A DNA stretch of 61,023 nt from Marixanthomonas sp963974425 (GTDB lineage Bacteria > Bacteroidota > Bacteroidia > Flavobacteriales > Flavobacteriaceae), in contig NZ_CAXBCK010000021.1 of the NCBI RefSeq assembly GCF_963974425.1, positions 1 through 61,023 on the forward strand, read 5' to 3'. The position numbers and the translations under genes were made by a program. The notes under the pieces are model-generated. The model did no database searches and was not told where the DNA came from. It saw only the letters and a program-made list of their open reading frames with translations. Of this stretch, positions 24,608 to 33,109 are shown piece by piece. Position 1 is the first letter of the stretch, and each line of letters opens with the position of its first letter.

Positions 24608-25363
24608 ATGAAAAAATCGATCTTTATAATTTTATTATTAGCCTTTTTTGGGTGTGATTCCGATAAAGGTTTGAACTGTTTTCAAGCTTCCGGAGATATA
24701 ATTCAAGAAGAGTTTACTGTTGAAGCATTTAGCCAAATTATTGTTTGGGAACGCACGCAGCTTTTTATAAAACAAGGTGATACACAAAAGGTTATTGTTG
24801 AAACCGGTGAAAACCTTTTAAACGATATTGAAGTACAAGTGGAAGATGGTGTGTTAAACCTCTACAATAATAATGGCTGCAACTTAGTACGCGATTACGG
24901 ATTGACAAAAGTATATGTAACCACCCCAAACATTAACATGATAAGAAACAGTTCGGGATTAGCTGTGGAGGGTTTAGGCACATTATCATTCTCTAATTTA
25001 ACCTTGATTAGTGAAGATCAAGAAAATGAAGACGAATACCATATTGATGGAGATTTTAAGCTCGATCTTCAAGTTGAAAACTTGCAAATAGTAGCCAATG
25101 GCCTATCCAATTTTTTCCTTACTGGGACTGCAGATAAAGCTAACTTTGGCATTTACGCTGGAGATGTGCGCATACAGGCGGCAAACCTCTTAATTAATCA
25201 ATTAACCGTTTTTCATCGCGGTACACAGGAAATGATTGTAAACCCTCAAGAAGCTATTCGTGGGAAAATAGTGAGCTTAGGAGATATAGTAGCAAAAAAC
25301 CGTCCTCCCATTGTTGAGGTAGAAGCGTTATATAGAGGACAACTTATTTTTGATGAGCAGTAA
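24608..25363 (+). CDS. GIN-domain (DUF2807) lipoprotein, copy 2
   Basis: 251-residue lipoprotein (start ATG 24608, lipid Cys at residue 16 in FFGC), the same length as copy 1. Shared motifs include CFQxxGDI, EEF, GENLLNDI, CNLVRDYG, TTPNINMIRNSS and the closing RPPIVEVEALYRGQLIF. The longest frame starts at 24584 but the internal ATG gives a normal lipoprotein signal. Its 3' end overlaps convergent gldA by 20 bp, with no terminator between them. Confidence 0.83.
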   Translation: MKKSIFIILLLAFFGCDSDKGLNCFQASGDIIQEEFTVEAFSQIIVWERTQLFIKQGDTQKVIVETGENLLNDIEVQVEDGVLNLYNNNGCNLVRDYGLTKVYVTTPNINMIRNSSGLAVEGLGTLSFSNLTLISEDQENEDEYHIDGDFKLDLQVENLQIVANGLSNFFLTGTADKANFGIYAGDVRIQAANLLINQLTVFHRGTQEMIVNPQEAIRGKIVSLGDIVAKNRPPIVEVEALYRGQLIFDEQ

Positions 25364-26249
25364 GATCTACAAAGAGCTTTTCTAAGTTTGTGTTTTTCTG
25401 ATGAAGTTGAAGAATCTTTAACCCATTATCGTGGGCAAAGTCAAACACAGAGCTTCGCATATCTTTTTCCGAAGAAAAATAGATGTTATAAATAAAATAT
25501 CCGCCAGGGTTTTCAACTTTTGTAACATTGGGTATTTGTTGTAAGGCAACCGTTTCAACTCGATAATCAAACTCCACCTCCACAATTTGTTGTTGACCAG
25601 ATTGTAGTTCACTTAGTTTTTTGTCCAGTACAATTTCACCTTTATTGATGATAATTACGCGATCGCAAATTGCTTCTACTTCTTGCATAATATGAGTAGA
25701 CAGCAGAACGGTTTTTTCTTTTCCAATGCTTTTTATCAATTCCCGTATTTCAATTAACTGATTTGGATCCAGTCCAGTAGTGGGTTCATCGAGAATAAGT
25801 ACTTCGGGATTGTGTAAAAGTGCACTGGCAATACCAACCCGTTGTCGGTACCCTTTAGATAGTTGCTGTATTTTTTTATTTGCCTCGGGTAGAAGGCCGG
25901 TACGTTCAATAATACGCTCTATTTCACTTTTTGGTGTATTGTATATTTCAGCTTGAAAGTTTAAAAACTCTCGTACATACATATCTAAATACAATGGATT
26001 GTGTTCCGGCAGATAACCTACGCTTTTTTGAATGTCATGATCTTTTTCTGAAACGTTAAATCCATTAACCGTAGCTATTCCTTCCGAAGCAGGGAGATAG
26101 GTTGTCAATATTTTCATCATCGTAGATTTTCCAGCACCATTTGGACCTAAAAATCCCACAATTTCCCCTGCTGAAATATCAAAAGAGACATTGTTGAGCG
26201 CTTTTTGTTCGCCGTAGTTTTTGGTAATATTTGAAACGTTTATTGACAT
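25344..26249 (-). CDS. gldA: Gliding motility ABC transporter ATP-binding protein GldA
   Basis: 301-residue ABC ATPase, the nucleotide-binding subunit of the GldAFG transporter linked to gliding. Walker A is GPNGAGKST (about residues 35-43), the signature is LSKGYRQRVG (about 130-139) and Walker B is VLILDEPTTGLDP. A C-terminal extension of about 80 residues is normal for GldA-like ATPases. gldF and gldG are not here. A minus-strand TAATTTTG box at 26263-26270 ends 13 bp from the ATG, so the leader is very short. Confidence 0.88.
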   Translation of the reverse strand: MSINVSNITKNYGEQKALNNVSFDISAGEIVGFLGPNGAGKSTMMKILTTYLPASEGIATVNGFNVSEKDHDIQKSVGYLPEHNPLYLDMYVREFLNFQAEIYNTPKSEIERIIERTGLLPEANKKIQQLSKGYRQRVGIASALLHNPEVLILDEPTTGLDPNQLIEIRELIKSIGKEKTVLLSTHIMQEVEAICDRVIIINKGEIVLDKKLSELQSGQQQIVEVEFDYRVETVALQQIPNVTKVENPGGYFIYNIYFSSEKDMRSSVFDFAHDNGLKILQLHQKNTNLEKLFVDLTAHQK

Positions 26250-26337
26250 ATATCTTTAAAAACAAAATTACATAAATTTATTGCTGTGAAAGATTTAAAA
26301 TTTATATAAAACCTTTTTAAAATGATTATTTATTAGC

Positions 26338-26345
26338 TACTTTAG
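26338..26345 (+). promoter_or_regulatory. Candidate -7 box of the aromatic leader transcript
   Basis: TACTTTAG differs from TAnnTTTG at one base. It lies 18 bp before the leader-peptide ATG at 26364. No clear -33 TTG is seen, so support is modest. Confidence 0.35.
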
Positions 26346-26363
26346 CGCCAAACAAAAACACGT

Positions 26364-26408
26364 ATGTACAATCACTCTCTTTATTGGTGGCATCTCTTTA
26401 AACTGTAA
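26364..26408 (+). CDS. Aromatic leader peptide (14 residues)
   Basis: The short frame reads MYNHSLYWWHLFKL and stops with TAA. Five of its 14 residues are aromatic amino acids made by the pathway downstream (Tyr, Tyr, Trp, Trp, Phe). It lies 74 bp before the DAHP synthase/chorismate mutase gene and directly before a terminator. This is the classic design of a ribosome-mediated attenuator: slow translation at the Tyr/Trp/Phe codons would report shortage. Its first codons (GTACAAT, 26366-26372) are the exact complement of ATTGTAC at 26421-26427. Confidence 0.82.
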   Translation: MYNHSLYWWHLFKL

Positions 26409-26414
26409 CCTATC

Positions 26415-26454
26415 GGGATTATTGTACTTAATATAATTTATATATAAAAGTCCC
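26415..26454 (+). promoter_or_regulatory. Antiterminator pairing in the aromatic attenuator
   Basis: GGGATT (26415-26420) can pair with AAGTCCC's six-base counterpart at 26449-26454 (three G-C, A-U, U-G, U-A). This uses the 5' arm of the terminator. The adjoining ATTGTAC (26421-26427) can instead pair with the leader-peptide start region (26366-26372). A ribosome stalled on the aromatic codons would free the 26415-26427 segment to block the terminator. Confidence 0.7.
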
Positions 26455-26471
26455 ATTATGGGGCTTTTTTT
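26446..26471 (+). terminator. Attenuator terminator before the DAHP synthase gene
   Basis: Stem AAAAGTCCC/GGGGCTTTT (26446-26454 and 26460-26468, one G-U pair) with loop ATTAT, followed by T to 26471 and more T after one A. It stands 11 bp before the ATG of the biosynthetic gene, and 37 bp after the leader peptide stop. Confidence 0.88.
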
Positions 26472-26482
26472 ATTTTTAAACT

Positions 26483-27568
26483 ATGCAAAACAGCAAAAAA
26501 CTACGCAATTGGTTAGATGCATTTGGACTTGATCATCCATTGGTCATTGCAGGTCCTTGTAGTGCCGAAACCCAAGAACAAGTGTTAAAAATAGCACATC
26601 AGTTAAAAGATACTGATACTACCGTACTCCGCGCTGGAATATGGAAACCGAGAACACGGCCGGGAAACTTTGAAGGCGTTGGAGCCTTAGGACTGAAATG
26701 GCTTCAAGAAGCGAAGGACCAAACAGGTATGTTGACCACCACCGAAGTAGCGAATGCAAATCATGTAGATTTGGCATTAAAGCACGATATTGATATATTA
26801 TGGATCGGTGCCAGGACCACCGTTTCTCCTTTCGTGGTTCAAGAAATAGCAGATGCATTGCAAGGAACCGATAAAACGGTGTTAATTAAAAATCCTGTAA
26901 ATCCAGATTTAGCACTTTGGTTAGGTGCAGTAGAGCGTTTTTACAGTGCAGATATTCAAAATTTAGGAGTGATTCACCGAGGTTTTTCTACTTATGAAAA
27001 AACTAAATACCGAAACAATCCCGAGTGGCAAATACCTATTGATCTTCAAAATCAGTTTCCAGATTTACCGTTGATTTTAGATCCTTCACATATTGCTGGC
27101 AGGCGAGATATTATTTTTGAATTATGCCAAACAGCATTAGATTTAAACTACGATGGTTTGATGATCGAAACACATTACGACCCCGATAATGCTTGGAGCG
27201 ACGCCAAGCAGCAAATTACACCGCAAACATTAGATCAAATGACGGTCGATCTTCGTATTCGTAAAAAAGGAGACGATAAAGTCGCTTTTAACAATGAATT
27301 GAGCAAATTACGAGCGCAAATAGATGTGATTGATGATAAAATTGTGCAAATGATGGGTAAACGGATGAAAATTGCAGATAATATAGGAGAACTTAAAAAA
27401 GACCATAATGTTGCTATTCTACAAGTAAAACGATGGAACGAAATTTTAGGTAGGATGATTTTAGCCGGAGAACATAACAAACTTAGTGAAGAGTTTGTTT
27501 TACGCTTATATAAGGCTATTCACCAAGAGTCTATTGGCCACCAAAAGAAAATATTCAATAAACAATAA
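26483..27568 (+). CDS. Bifunctional DAHP synthase / chorismate mutase
   Basis: 361 residues joining two shikimate-pathway enzymes. The N-terminal type I-beta DAHP synthase barrel (about 1-260) shows VIAGPCSAE (about residues 21-29), LRAGIWKPRTRPG and the late LILDPSHIAGRRD. The C-terminal AroQ chorismate mutase helix bundle (about 270-350) shows LRAQIDVIDDKIVQMMGKRMKIADNIGELKK. It condenses PEP with erythrose 4-phosphate and also converts chorismate to prephenate. Its level is probably set by the aromatic attenuator upstream. A single-gene transcript is likely, though rsgA follows by 30 bp. Confidence 0.95.
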   Translation: MQNSKKLRNWLDAFGLDHPLVIAGPCSAETQEQVLKIAHQLKDTDTTVLRAGIWKPRTRPGNFEGVGALGLKWLQEAKDQTGMLTTTEVANANHVDLALKHDIDILWIGARTTVSPFVVQEIADALQGTDKTVLIKNPVNPDLALWLGAVERFYSADIQNLGVIHRGFSTYEKTKYRNNPEWQIPIDLQNQFPDLPLILDPSHIAGRRDIIFELCQTALDLNYDGLMIETHYDPDNAWSDAKQQITPQTLDQMTVDLRIRKKGDDKVAFNNELSKLRAQIDVIDDKIVQMMGKRMKIADNIGELKKDHNVAILQVKRWNEILGRMILAGEHNKLSEEFVLRLYKAIHQESIGHQKKIFNKQ

Positions 27569-27598
27569 CTTCCAATTAATTTTCTGACTTTTGTACCC

Positions 27599-28549
27599 AT
27601 GAAAGGCACTGTCTATAAATCTACTGGAAGTTGGTACACTGTAAAATCTCAGCAGGGTGATTTTTATCAATGCCGTATAAAAGGGAAATTTAGAATAGGA
27701 GGTATAAAGAGTACAAATCCTGTGGCTGTTGGTGATCATGTCGTTTTCAAAATAGAGACAAAAGGCGACGAAACCGTTGGTGTTATTCATAAAATTGAAT
27801 CGCGCGATAATTATATTATCAGAAAATCTGTCAACCTTTCTAAACAGACTCATATTATTGCTGCGAATATTGATGTTGCCTTTTTGTTAGTAACTTTTAA
27901 CAACCCACCCACGTTCACCACGTTTATAGATCGTTTTTTAATTACAGCCGAAGCGTATCATGTTAAGGCTGTTTTGCTTTTCAACAAAATAGATTTGTAC
28001 AATGAAGACGAGTTACTAGAAATAAAATATCTTGCTGCTTTATATAGAGATATTGGTTATGAATGTATTGGCATTTCGGCAAAAACTGGAAAAAATGTAG
28101 ATAAGGTAAAAGCAGTAATGCAAGATAAGGTGAGTGTGTTTTCAGGTCACAGTGGTACAGGAAAATCTACGTTAGTTAATGCTATTGAAACTAACCTTGG
28201 TTTAAAAACTGGTGAAATATCTGAACAACACAAACAAGGTCAACATACGACAACCTTCGCTGAAATGTATGATCTATCCTTCGGTGCTCAAATTATTGAT
28301 ACACCCGGAATTCGTGGGTTTGGTGTAGTTGAAATAGATAAAGAAGAGCTGGGTGACTATTTTCCAGAATTTTTTGAACGTAAGCAAGAATGTAAATTCA
28401 ATAATTGTCTTCATGTAAATGAACCTCAATGCGCGATAAAAGATGCCTTGGAGAATCAAGAAATTGCGTGGTCTCGTTATAAAAGCTATTTGCAGATTTT
28501 AGAAGGGGAAGACGACGGATACCGAAAGGATATTTATAAAAAGGAGTAG
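27599..28549 (+). CDS. rsgA: Ribosome small subunit-dependent GTPase A
   Basis: Circularly permuted GTPase helping late 30S maturation. In the 316 residues, an OB-fold (about 1-70) comes first, then the G4 motif FNKIDLY, then G1 GHSGTGKSTL (about 182-191) and G3 DTPGIRGF. The zinc-binding tail follows: CKFNNCLHVNEPQC (about 264-277). The permuted motif order is diagnostic. A box resembling a -7 element (GACTTTTG at 27586-27593) ends 5 bp from the ATG, so the message could be leaderless. The stop is 10 bp from the convergent polyprenyl synthase. Confidence 0.95.
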   Translation: MKGTVYKSTGSWYTVKSQQGDFYQCRIKGKFRIGGIKSTNPVAVGDHVVFKIETKGDETVGVIHKIESRDNYIIRKSVNLSKQTHIIAANIDVAFLLVTFNNPPTFTTFIDRFLITAEAYHVKAVLLFNKIDLYNEDELLEIKYLAALYRDIGYECIGISAKTGKNVDKVKAVMQDKVSVFSGHSGTGKSTLVNAIETNLGLKTGEISEQHKQGQHTTTFAEMYDLSFGAQIIDTPGIRGFGVVEIDKEELGDYFPEFFERKQECKFNNCLHVNEPQCAIKDALENQEIAWSRYKSYLQILEGEDDGYRKDIYKKE

Positions 28550-28559
28550 TATCAAAAAC

Positions 28560-29537
28560 CTATTTTTTCCGTTCTATCACATAATTTACCATCAACTCTA
28601 ACGAGTCTTTATAAGGTGATTTTGGATATTCCTGAAGAATTTGCAGCGCACGTTGCTGATAGTCTTTCATTTTTGAAACAGCATATTCAAGACCGCCAGA
28701 ATCTTTAACAAAAGCAATGACTTGCTTTACTCTTTTTTTGTCTTTATTATGGTTTTTTACTGAATTGATAATCCACCGTTTATCTTTGGGCGGAACCGTA
28801 TTTAACGTGTAAATTAAAGGAAGCGTCATTTTTTGCTCTTTAATATCAATCCCGGTGGGTTTACCTATCTTTTCTTCTCCATAATCAAAGAGATCGTCTT
28901 TTATTTGAAAAGCAATCCCGATTAACTCACCAAACTCACGCATGGCTTCTACTTCTTCTTTGGGTGCATTTACAGATTGCGCTCCCATAGCACAACAAGC
29001 AGCAATGAGTGTAGCTGTTTTTTGGCGGATAATATCAAAATAAATGGCCTCGGTAATATCGAGACGTCTTGCTTTTTCAATTTGAAGCAGTTCGCCCTCG
29101 CTCATTTCACGAACAGCTACTGAAATTATTTTAAGCAAATCGAAATCTTCGTGATCAATAGAAAGCAATAACCCTTTTGAGAGTAGGTAATCACCAACTA
29201 AAACAGCAATTTTATTTTTCCACAGCGCATTAATGGAAAAGAACCCCCGTCGACGGTTGCTGTCGTCCACTACATCGTCGTGTACCAAAGTTGCGGTATG
29301 GATAAGCTCAATAACCGAAGCGCCACGATAGGTGCGTTCTTCCACTGTGCCGTTGCCCGTCATCTTTGCGATAAGAAAAACGAACATAGGTCGCATTTGT
29401 TTCCCTTTTCTATTTACTACATAGTGGGTAATGCGATTGAGCAAAGCCACTTTTGATGACATGGCTCCCGAGAACTTTTTTTCAAAAAGTTCCATTTCAG
29501 TTTCAATGGGAAGTTTTATTTGGGAAACGATTTTCAT
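28560..29537 (-). CDS. Polyprenyl diphosphate synthase
   Basis: 325-residue trans-prenyltransferase that extends isopentenyl units, probably for the menaquinone side chain. The first Asp-rich motif is HDDVVDDSNRRRG (about residues 87-99). The second is KDDLFDYGEEK (about 217-227), and KQMRP marks the N-terminal substrate site. Chain length cannot be read reliably from the sequence. The minus-strand box TATTTTTG (29546-29553) ends 8 bp before the ATG, pointing to a leaderless or nearly leaderless message. Confidence 0.92.
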   Translation of the reverse strand: MKIVSQIKLPIETEMELFEKKFSGAMSSKVALLNRITHYVVNRKGKQMRPMFVFLIAKMTGNGTVEERTYRGASVIELIHTATLVHDDVVDDSNRRRGFFSINALWKNKIAVLVGDYLLSKGLLLSIDHEDFDLLKIISVAVREMSEGELLQIEKARRLDITEAIYFDIIRQKTATLIAACCAMGAQSVNAPKEEVEAMREFGELIGIAFQIKDDLFDYGEEKIGKPTGIDIKEQKMTLPLIYTLNTVPPKDKRWIINSVKNHNKDKKRVKQVIAFVKDSGGLEYAVSKMKDYQQRALQILQEYPKSPYKDSLELMVNYVIERKK

Positions 29538-29633
29538 TGGTGTTTCAAAAATAAGTTAAAATGGGAAAATAGTTGTGTTGAATAATACCTTTTATGTAGT
29601 TTAGCAGCTTAATTAAACAAAATTATATTTATT

Positions 29634-30515
29634 ATGAAAAAAATTACTTTATTAGCAGCTTTTTTTGCTGCTTTTGCTATGAATGCGCAGACAGTTTTAT
29701 TTGAAGATGACTTTGAAAGTTACGATAACTTTATCATTGAAGATGTTGGGGATTATACTTTAGTAGATGTAGATGGTTTGCCAACTTATGGGTTTCAAGA
29801 TATAAGTTATGATAATTCTGGATATACAGGTGCTTTTATTGTTTTTAACTCAACGGCTACTAACCCTCCTTTAGAGCCTAGTGCTGATTCTGATTGGAGT
29901 GCTAGAAGTGGAGAAAAGGCAATGGCATGTTTTGCTGCTGTACCTGATGGAGCTCAATTTAACGATGATTGGATAATCTCTCCGGCTATCGAATTAGGAG
30001 CATCAGGAAACACAGTTGAGTTTTGGGCTAAAGCGGCCGATGCCACTTACTCTGATGAAAGGTTTAATGTAGGTGTATCGACTACTGGTACTGAGCCAGG
30101 TGATTTTTCTTTTTTAGCAAGCGATTTACAAGCTCCTGCTATTGAGTATACAGATTTTAGCTTTGATTTAGATTTCTTAGCTGGAGAAACTGTATACATA
30201 GCTATAAATGTAGTGAGTCAAGATCAGTTTGGATTTGTAATGGATGATTTCAAAGTAACTTCTGATGTATTAGGAGTTAATGAAGAAACCTTCAATGGAT
30301 TTGAATATTTTGTTGACAACAGCAATTTAAATATTTCTGCAGATAGAGCTTTTGAAAACGTAAACTTATACAATGTTTTAGGACAAGAAGTTATCTCTAA
30401 AAAACTTTCTAACACTAGTGAAGTAGTTAATATTGCTTCTTTAAACTCTGGTGTGTATATTGCTACAGTTACTATTGAAGGAGCTAAAAAATCTTTCAAA
30501 ATAGTTAAGAAATAA
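29634..30515 (+). CDS. Secreted choice-of-anchor J protein with T9SS sorting domain
   Basis: 293 residues. Signal peptide 1-18 (ends MNAQ), then one choice-of-anchor J/cleaved-adhesin sandwich (about 20-205). This has FEDDFESYDNF at its start, DDWIISPAIELG in the middle and MDDFKV at its end. A T9SS type A domain follows (about 222-293), with NVLGQEVISKKL, GVYIATV and FKIVKK. It is the single-domain relative of the protein at 4980. A terminator separates it from the arylsulfotransferase-like gene. A weak promoter (TTG at 29578, TAGTTTAG at 29597-29604) precedes it. Confidence 0.88.
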   Translation: MKKITLLAAFFAAFAMNAQTVLFEDDFESYDNFIIEDVGDYTLVDVDGLPTYGFQDISYDNSGYTGAFIVFNSTATNPPLEPSADSDWSARSGEKAMACFAAVPDGAQFNDDWIISPAIELGASGNTVEFWAKAADATYSDERFNVGVSTTGTEPGDFSFLASDLQAPAIEYTDFSFDLDFLAGETVYIAINVVSQDQFGFVMDDFKVTSDVLGVNEETFNGFEYFVDNSNLNISADRAFENVNLYNVLGQEVISKKLSNTSEVVNIASLNSGVYIATVTIEGAKKSFKIVKK

Positions 30516-30535
30516 ATTTTTTTAGATTTGTATTT

Positions 30536-30570
30536 AAAGCACTTAGGGTTAATCTTTAAGTGCTTTTTTT
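30536..30570 (+). terminator. Rho-independent terminator after the T9SS protein
   Basis: Stem AAAGCACTTA/TAAGTGCTTT (30536-30545 and 30557-30566) with an 11-nt loop and seven T (30564-30570). The next gene starts only 18 bp further. Confidence 0.88.
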
Positions 30571-30587
30571 AATTTACAGTAATTCTT

Positions 30588-31937
30588 ATGAAGCTTTCAT
30601 TCCCTATATCTTTAATTTTTTTTTCTTGCTTTCTTTTTTTTTCCTGTAAAAAGGATGACTCTGTTACTTTACCTGAAATTGAAGAGCAAGAGGTAGTTCT
30701 TAATAAGGATATAACTATTTATAACAGTAATTCCTTTTATGAAGGCTACACTTTAATTGCTCCATTATCATCGAATAGCATCTATTTAATTAATATGGAA
30801 GGGTTTGTTGTTAAAAAGTGGGAATCAGAAAATAGAGGGATAGCAAACTATTTAACTGAAGAAGGTAACTTAGTAAGATCATACATAGTTCCTAATCATA
30901 CTTTTTCCTTTGCTGGAACAACTGGCGGGATTGAAATTTTTAATTTTGAAGGTCGAAAAATTTGGAATTGGGAATATAGTACATCTGAATATAGTATGCA
31001 TCATGATATAGAAATTCTTCCGAATGGAAATATTTTAGCTTCAGTTTGGGATAGGAAGACTTCAGAGGAAGCCATTAGGAATGGGAGGGACCCTAATTTA
31101 CTTTTTAATAGAGAAGTATGGCCTGATAGAATTATAGAAGTAAAACCTCTTGGGAATAACAATGCCGAGATAATTTGGCAATGGTCTATTTGGGACCATT
31201 TAATTCAAGATTTTGATAATTTAAAAGAAAATTTTGGTATAGTATCTGAGCACCCTGAATTAGCAGATATTAATTACTCTAATGGTGAAGCTAATTTCAA
31301 CCATGTAAATTCTCTATCTTATATAGAAGAATTTAATCAAATTGTCTTCAGTAGTAGAAGGTTTAACGAGTTCTTTATTATTGACCACTCTACTAGCACT
31401 CAAGAAGCAGCTTCTCATACTGGGGGGCAATATAATAAGGGAGGTGATTTTTTATACAGATGGGGTAATCCTAAAGCATACAAAACGGGTACTGATGAAA
31501 ACCAAAAATTGTTCGGGCAGCATGATGTTACTTATATCGCTAATAAACCAAACAACTCAGGAAATTTTTTAGTTTTTAATAATGAAAAATTTGAACATCT
31601 ATCATCAGTAGATGAAGTTAAAATTTCCCAACAGGCCGATGGTATGTACAACTTACAACCAAATGTAAATAACAATCCATTGCATGTAGCGTGGTCTTAC
31701 GTTAATACAGAAATAAACTCTCCTATTTTATCTGGAGCAAATCGATTGCAAAACGGAAATACTTTAATCACTTCAGGTACGAAAGGCTTACTAATTGAAA
31801 TTGATAGCGAGAGCAATGTTGTATGGGAATATACACTTCCATCAGAAGATAAGAGGATTTTTAAAAGTTCACGATATTCAATTGACCAACCTCCTTTTAA
31901 TGGAGAAAGACTTCCTATTTTAAATGAAAGTATATAA
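30588..31937 (+). CDS. Arylsulfotransferase-like (ASST family) lipoprotein
   Basis: 449-residue lipoprotein (lipid Cys at residue 20 in FFSC, then KKDD) with a beta-propeller of the arylsulfotransferase family. Typical segments are NYLTEEGNLVRS, WEYSTSEYSMHHDIEILPNGNILAS, FGQHDVTYI, LLIEIDSESNVVWEY and the NRLQNGNTLITSG blade. PAPS-independent ASST enzymes move sulfate between phenols in the periplasm. Several conserved His are present (the HH pair near 139-140 and the FGQH near 310), but I cannot assign the sulfated His with certainty. No DsbA/DsbB-like partner is adjacent. Confidence 0.82.
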   Translation: MKLSFPISLIFFSCFLFFSCKKDDSVTLPEIEEQEVVLNKDITIYNSNSFYEGYTLIAPLSSNSIYLINMEGFVVKKWESENRGIANYLTEEGNLVRSYIVPNHTFSFAGTTGGIEIFNFEGRKIWNWEYSTSEYSMHHDIEILPNGNILASVWDRKTSEEAIRNGRDPNLLFNREVWPDRIIEVKPLGNNNAEIIWQWSIWDHLIQDFDNLKENFGIVSEHPELADINYSNGEANFNHVNSLSYIEEFNQIVFSSRRFNEFFIIDHSTSTQEAASHTGGQYNKGGDFLYRWGNPKAYKTGTDENQKLFGQHDVTYIANKPNNSGNFLVFNNEKFEHLSSVDEVKISQQADGMYNLQPNVNNNPLHVAWSYVNTEINSPILSGANRLQNGNTLITSGTKGLLIEIDSESNVVWEYTLPSEDKRIFKSSRYSIDQPPFNGERLPILNESI

Positions 31938-31942
31938 ATAAA

Positions 31943-32983
31943 TTAGCTTTTATTAGCCAATTGCCCACAAGCGGCGTCAATATCTTTTCCGCGGCTTCTA
32001 CGTACCGTAACGGGGATCTTGTTTTTTTCTAGTTTATTAATATACATATCGAGTGCCGAGTTTGCAGCTTGTTGAAACTCCCCATCATCAATCGGGTTAT
32101 ACTCAATCAAATTAATTTTACAAGGAACCGATTGGCAAAACTGTACCAAGGCATCTACGTCTTTTTCAGTATCATTTATATTGTTCCAAACTATATATTC
32201 GTAGGTAATGCGACGGTTTGTTTTGGCATACCAATATTCTAGCGATTCGCGCAGGTCTGGTAACGTAAAGCTTTTAGCAAATGGCATAATCTGTTCTCGC
32301 GTTTCCTGAATAGCAGAATGTAAGGAAACGGCCAGGTTGAATTTAACCTCGTCATCGGCCAGTTTTTTTATCATTTTAGGAACACCCGATGTGGAAAGCG
32401 TAATTCGTTTAGGTGACATGCCTAAGCCTTCTTCAGAAGTTATCATTTTAACGGACTCTAAGACGTTTTTATAGTTCATCAATGGTTCGCCCATTCCCAT
32501 ATATACAATGTTAGAGAGTGGTTTGTCGTGGTAGAGTAAACTTTCTTTGTGAATTGCAACCACTTGATCAAAAATTTCATCGGGATTTAAATTCCGCATG
32601 CGTTTTAATCGAGACGTGGCACAAAATTTACAATCCAAACTGCAACCAACTTGTGAAGAAACACACGCTGTTGTTCGTGATTTAGTCGGGATTAATACCG
32701 ACTCTACCACAAACCCATCGTGCAATTTAACGGCATTTTTAATAGTGCCATCGTTGCTTTTTTGCAAGCTGTCCACTTCAATATGGTTTATCACAAAGTT
32801 TTGCTCTAAATGCGTACGAGTTTCTTTTGAGATATTCGTCATATCCTCAAAATTATGGATGCCTTTATTCCATAGCCACTCGTAAACTTGGTTGCCTCGA
32901 AAGGCTTGATCGCCAATGCTTACAAAAAAATCACGTAACTCTTGTTTTGATAATGCGCGGATGTCTTTTTTTTCTGAAACCAT
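31943..32983 (-). CDS. rlmN: 23S rRNA (adenine-2503-C2)-methyltransferase
   Basis: Radical-SAM enzyme that methylates A2503 of 23S rRNA and A37 of some tRNAs. The 346 residues include the cluster motif CSLDCKFCATS (CxxxCxxC, about residues 114-121), a MGMGEPLMNY SAM-binding loop and the late catalytic Cys in DIDAACGQLA. It is convergent with the arylsulfotransferase-like gene, 5 bp apart. A minus-strand TAATTTTG at 32991-32998 ends 7 bp from the ATG. Confidence 0.97.
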   Translation of the reverse strand: MVSEKKDIRALSKQELRDFFVSIGDQAFRGNQVYEWLWNKGIHNFEDMTNISKETRTHLEQNFVINHIEVDSLQKSNDGTIKNAVKLHDGFVVESVLIPTKSRTTACVSSQVGCSLDCKFCATSRLKRMRNLNPDEIFDQVVAIHKESLLYHDKPLSNIVYMGMGEPLMNYKNVLESVKMITSEEGLGMSPKRITLSTSGVPKMIKKLADDEVKFNLAVSLHSAIQETREQIMPFAKSFTLPDLRESLEYWYAKTNRRITYEYIVWNNINDTEKDVDALVQFCQSVPCKINLIEYNPIDDGEFQQAANSALDMYINKLEKNKIPVTVRRSRGKDIDAACGQLANKS

Positions 32984-32990
32984 AAGATCG

Positions 32991-32998
32991 CAAAATTA
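32991..32998 (-). promoter_or_regulatory. rlmN -7 box next to the start codon
   Basis: Exact TAnnTTTG match (TAATTTTG on the minus strand). Only 7 bp separate it from the ATG at 32983, so transcription would begin at or just before the start codon. Confidence 0.5.
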
Positions 32999-33109
32999 AG
33001 GTATAGAAATTTGTTTATGGAATGTTTAAGAAGTATTTGTGTTTTAATACTTGTGCTGAGCGAAGCCGAAGGACTGGATACTACATGCTGGACGTAAAAC
33101 TACCAACAA

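Noticed and set aside
27506..27853. 115-residue open frame on the minus strand at the rsgA 5' end
   Set aside because: It lies opposite the end of the DAHP synthase gene and the well-supported rsgA gene, with no family pattern.
33040..33105. Sequence around TGAGCGAAGCCGAAGG between rlmN and the protease as a dispersed repeat
   Set aside because: It looks like intergenic repeats I recall from flavobacteria, but no second copy was found in this window, so it is not supported.
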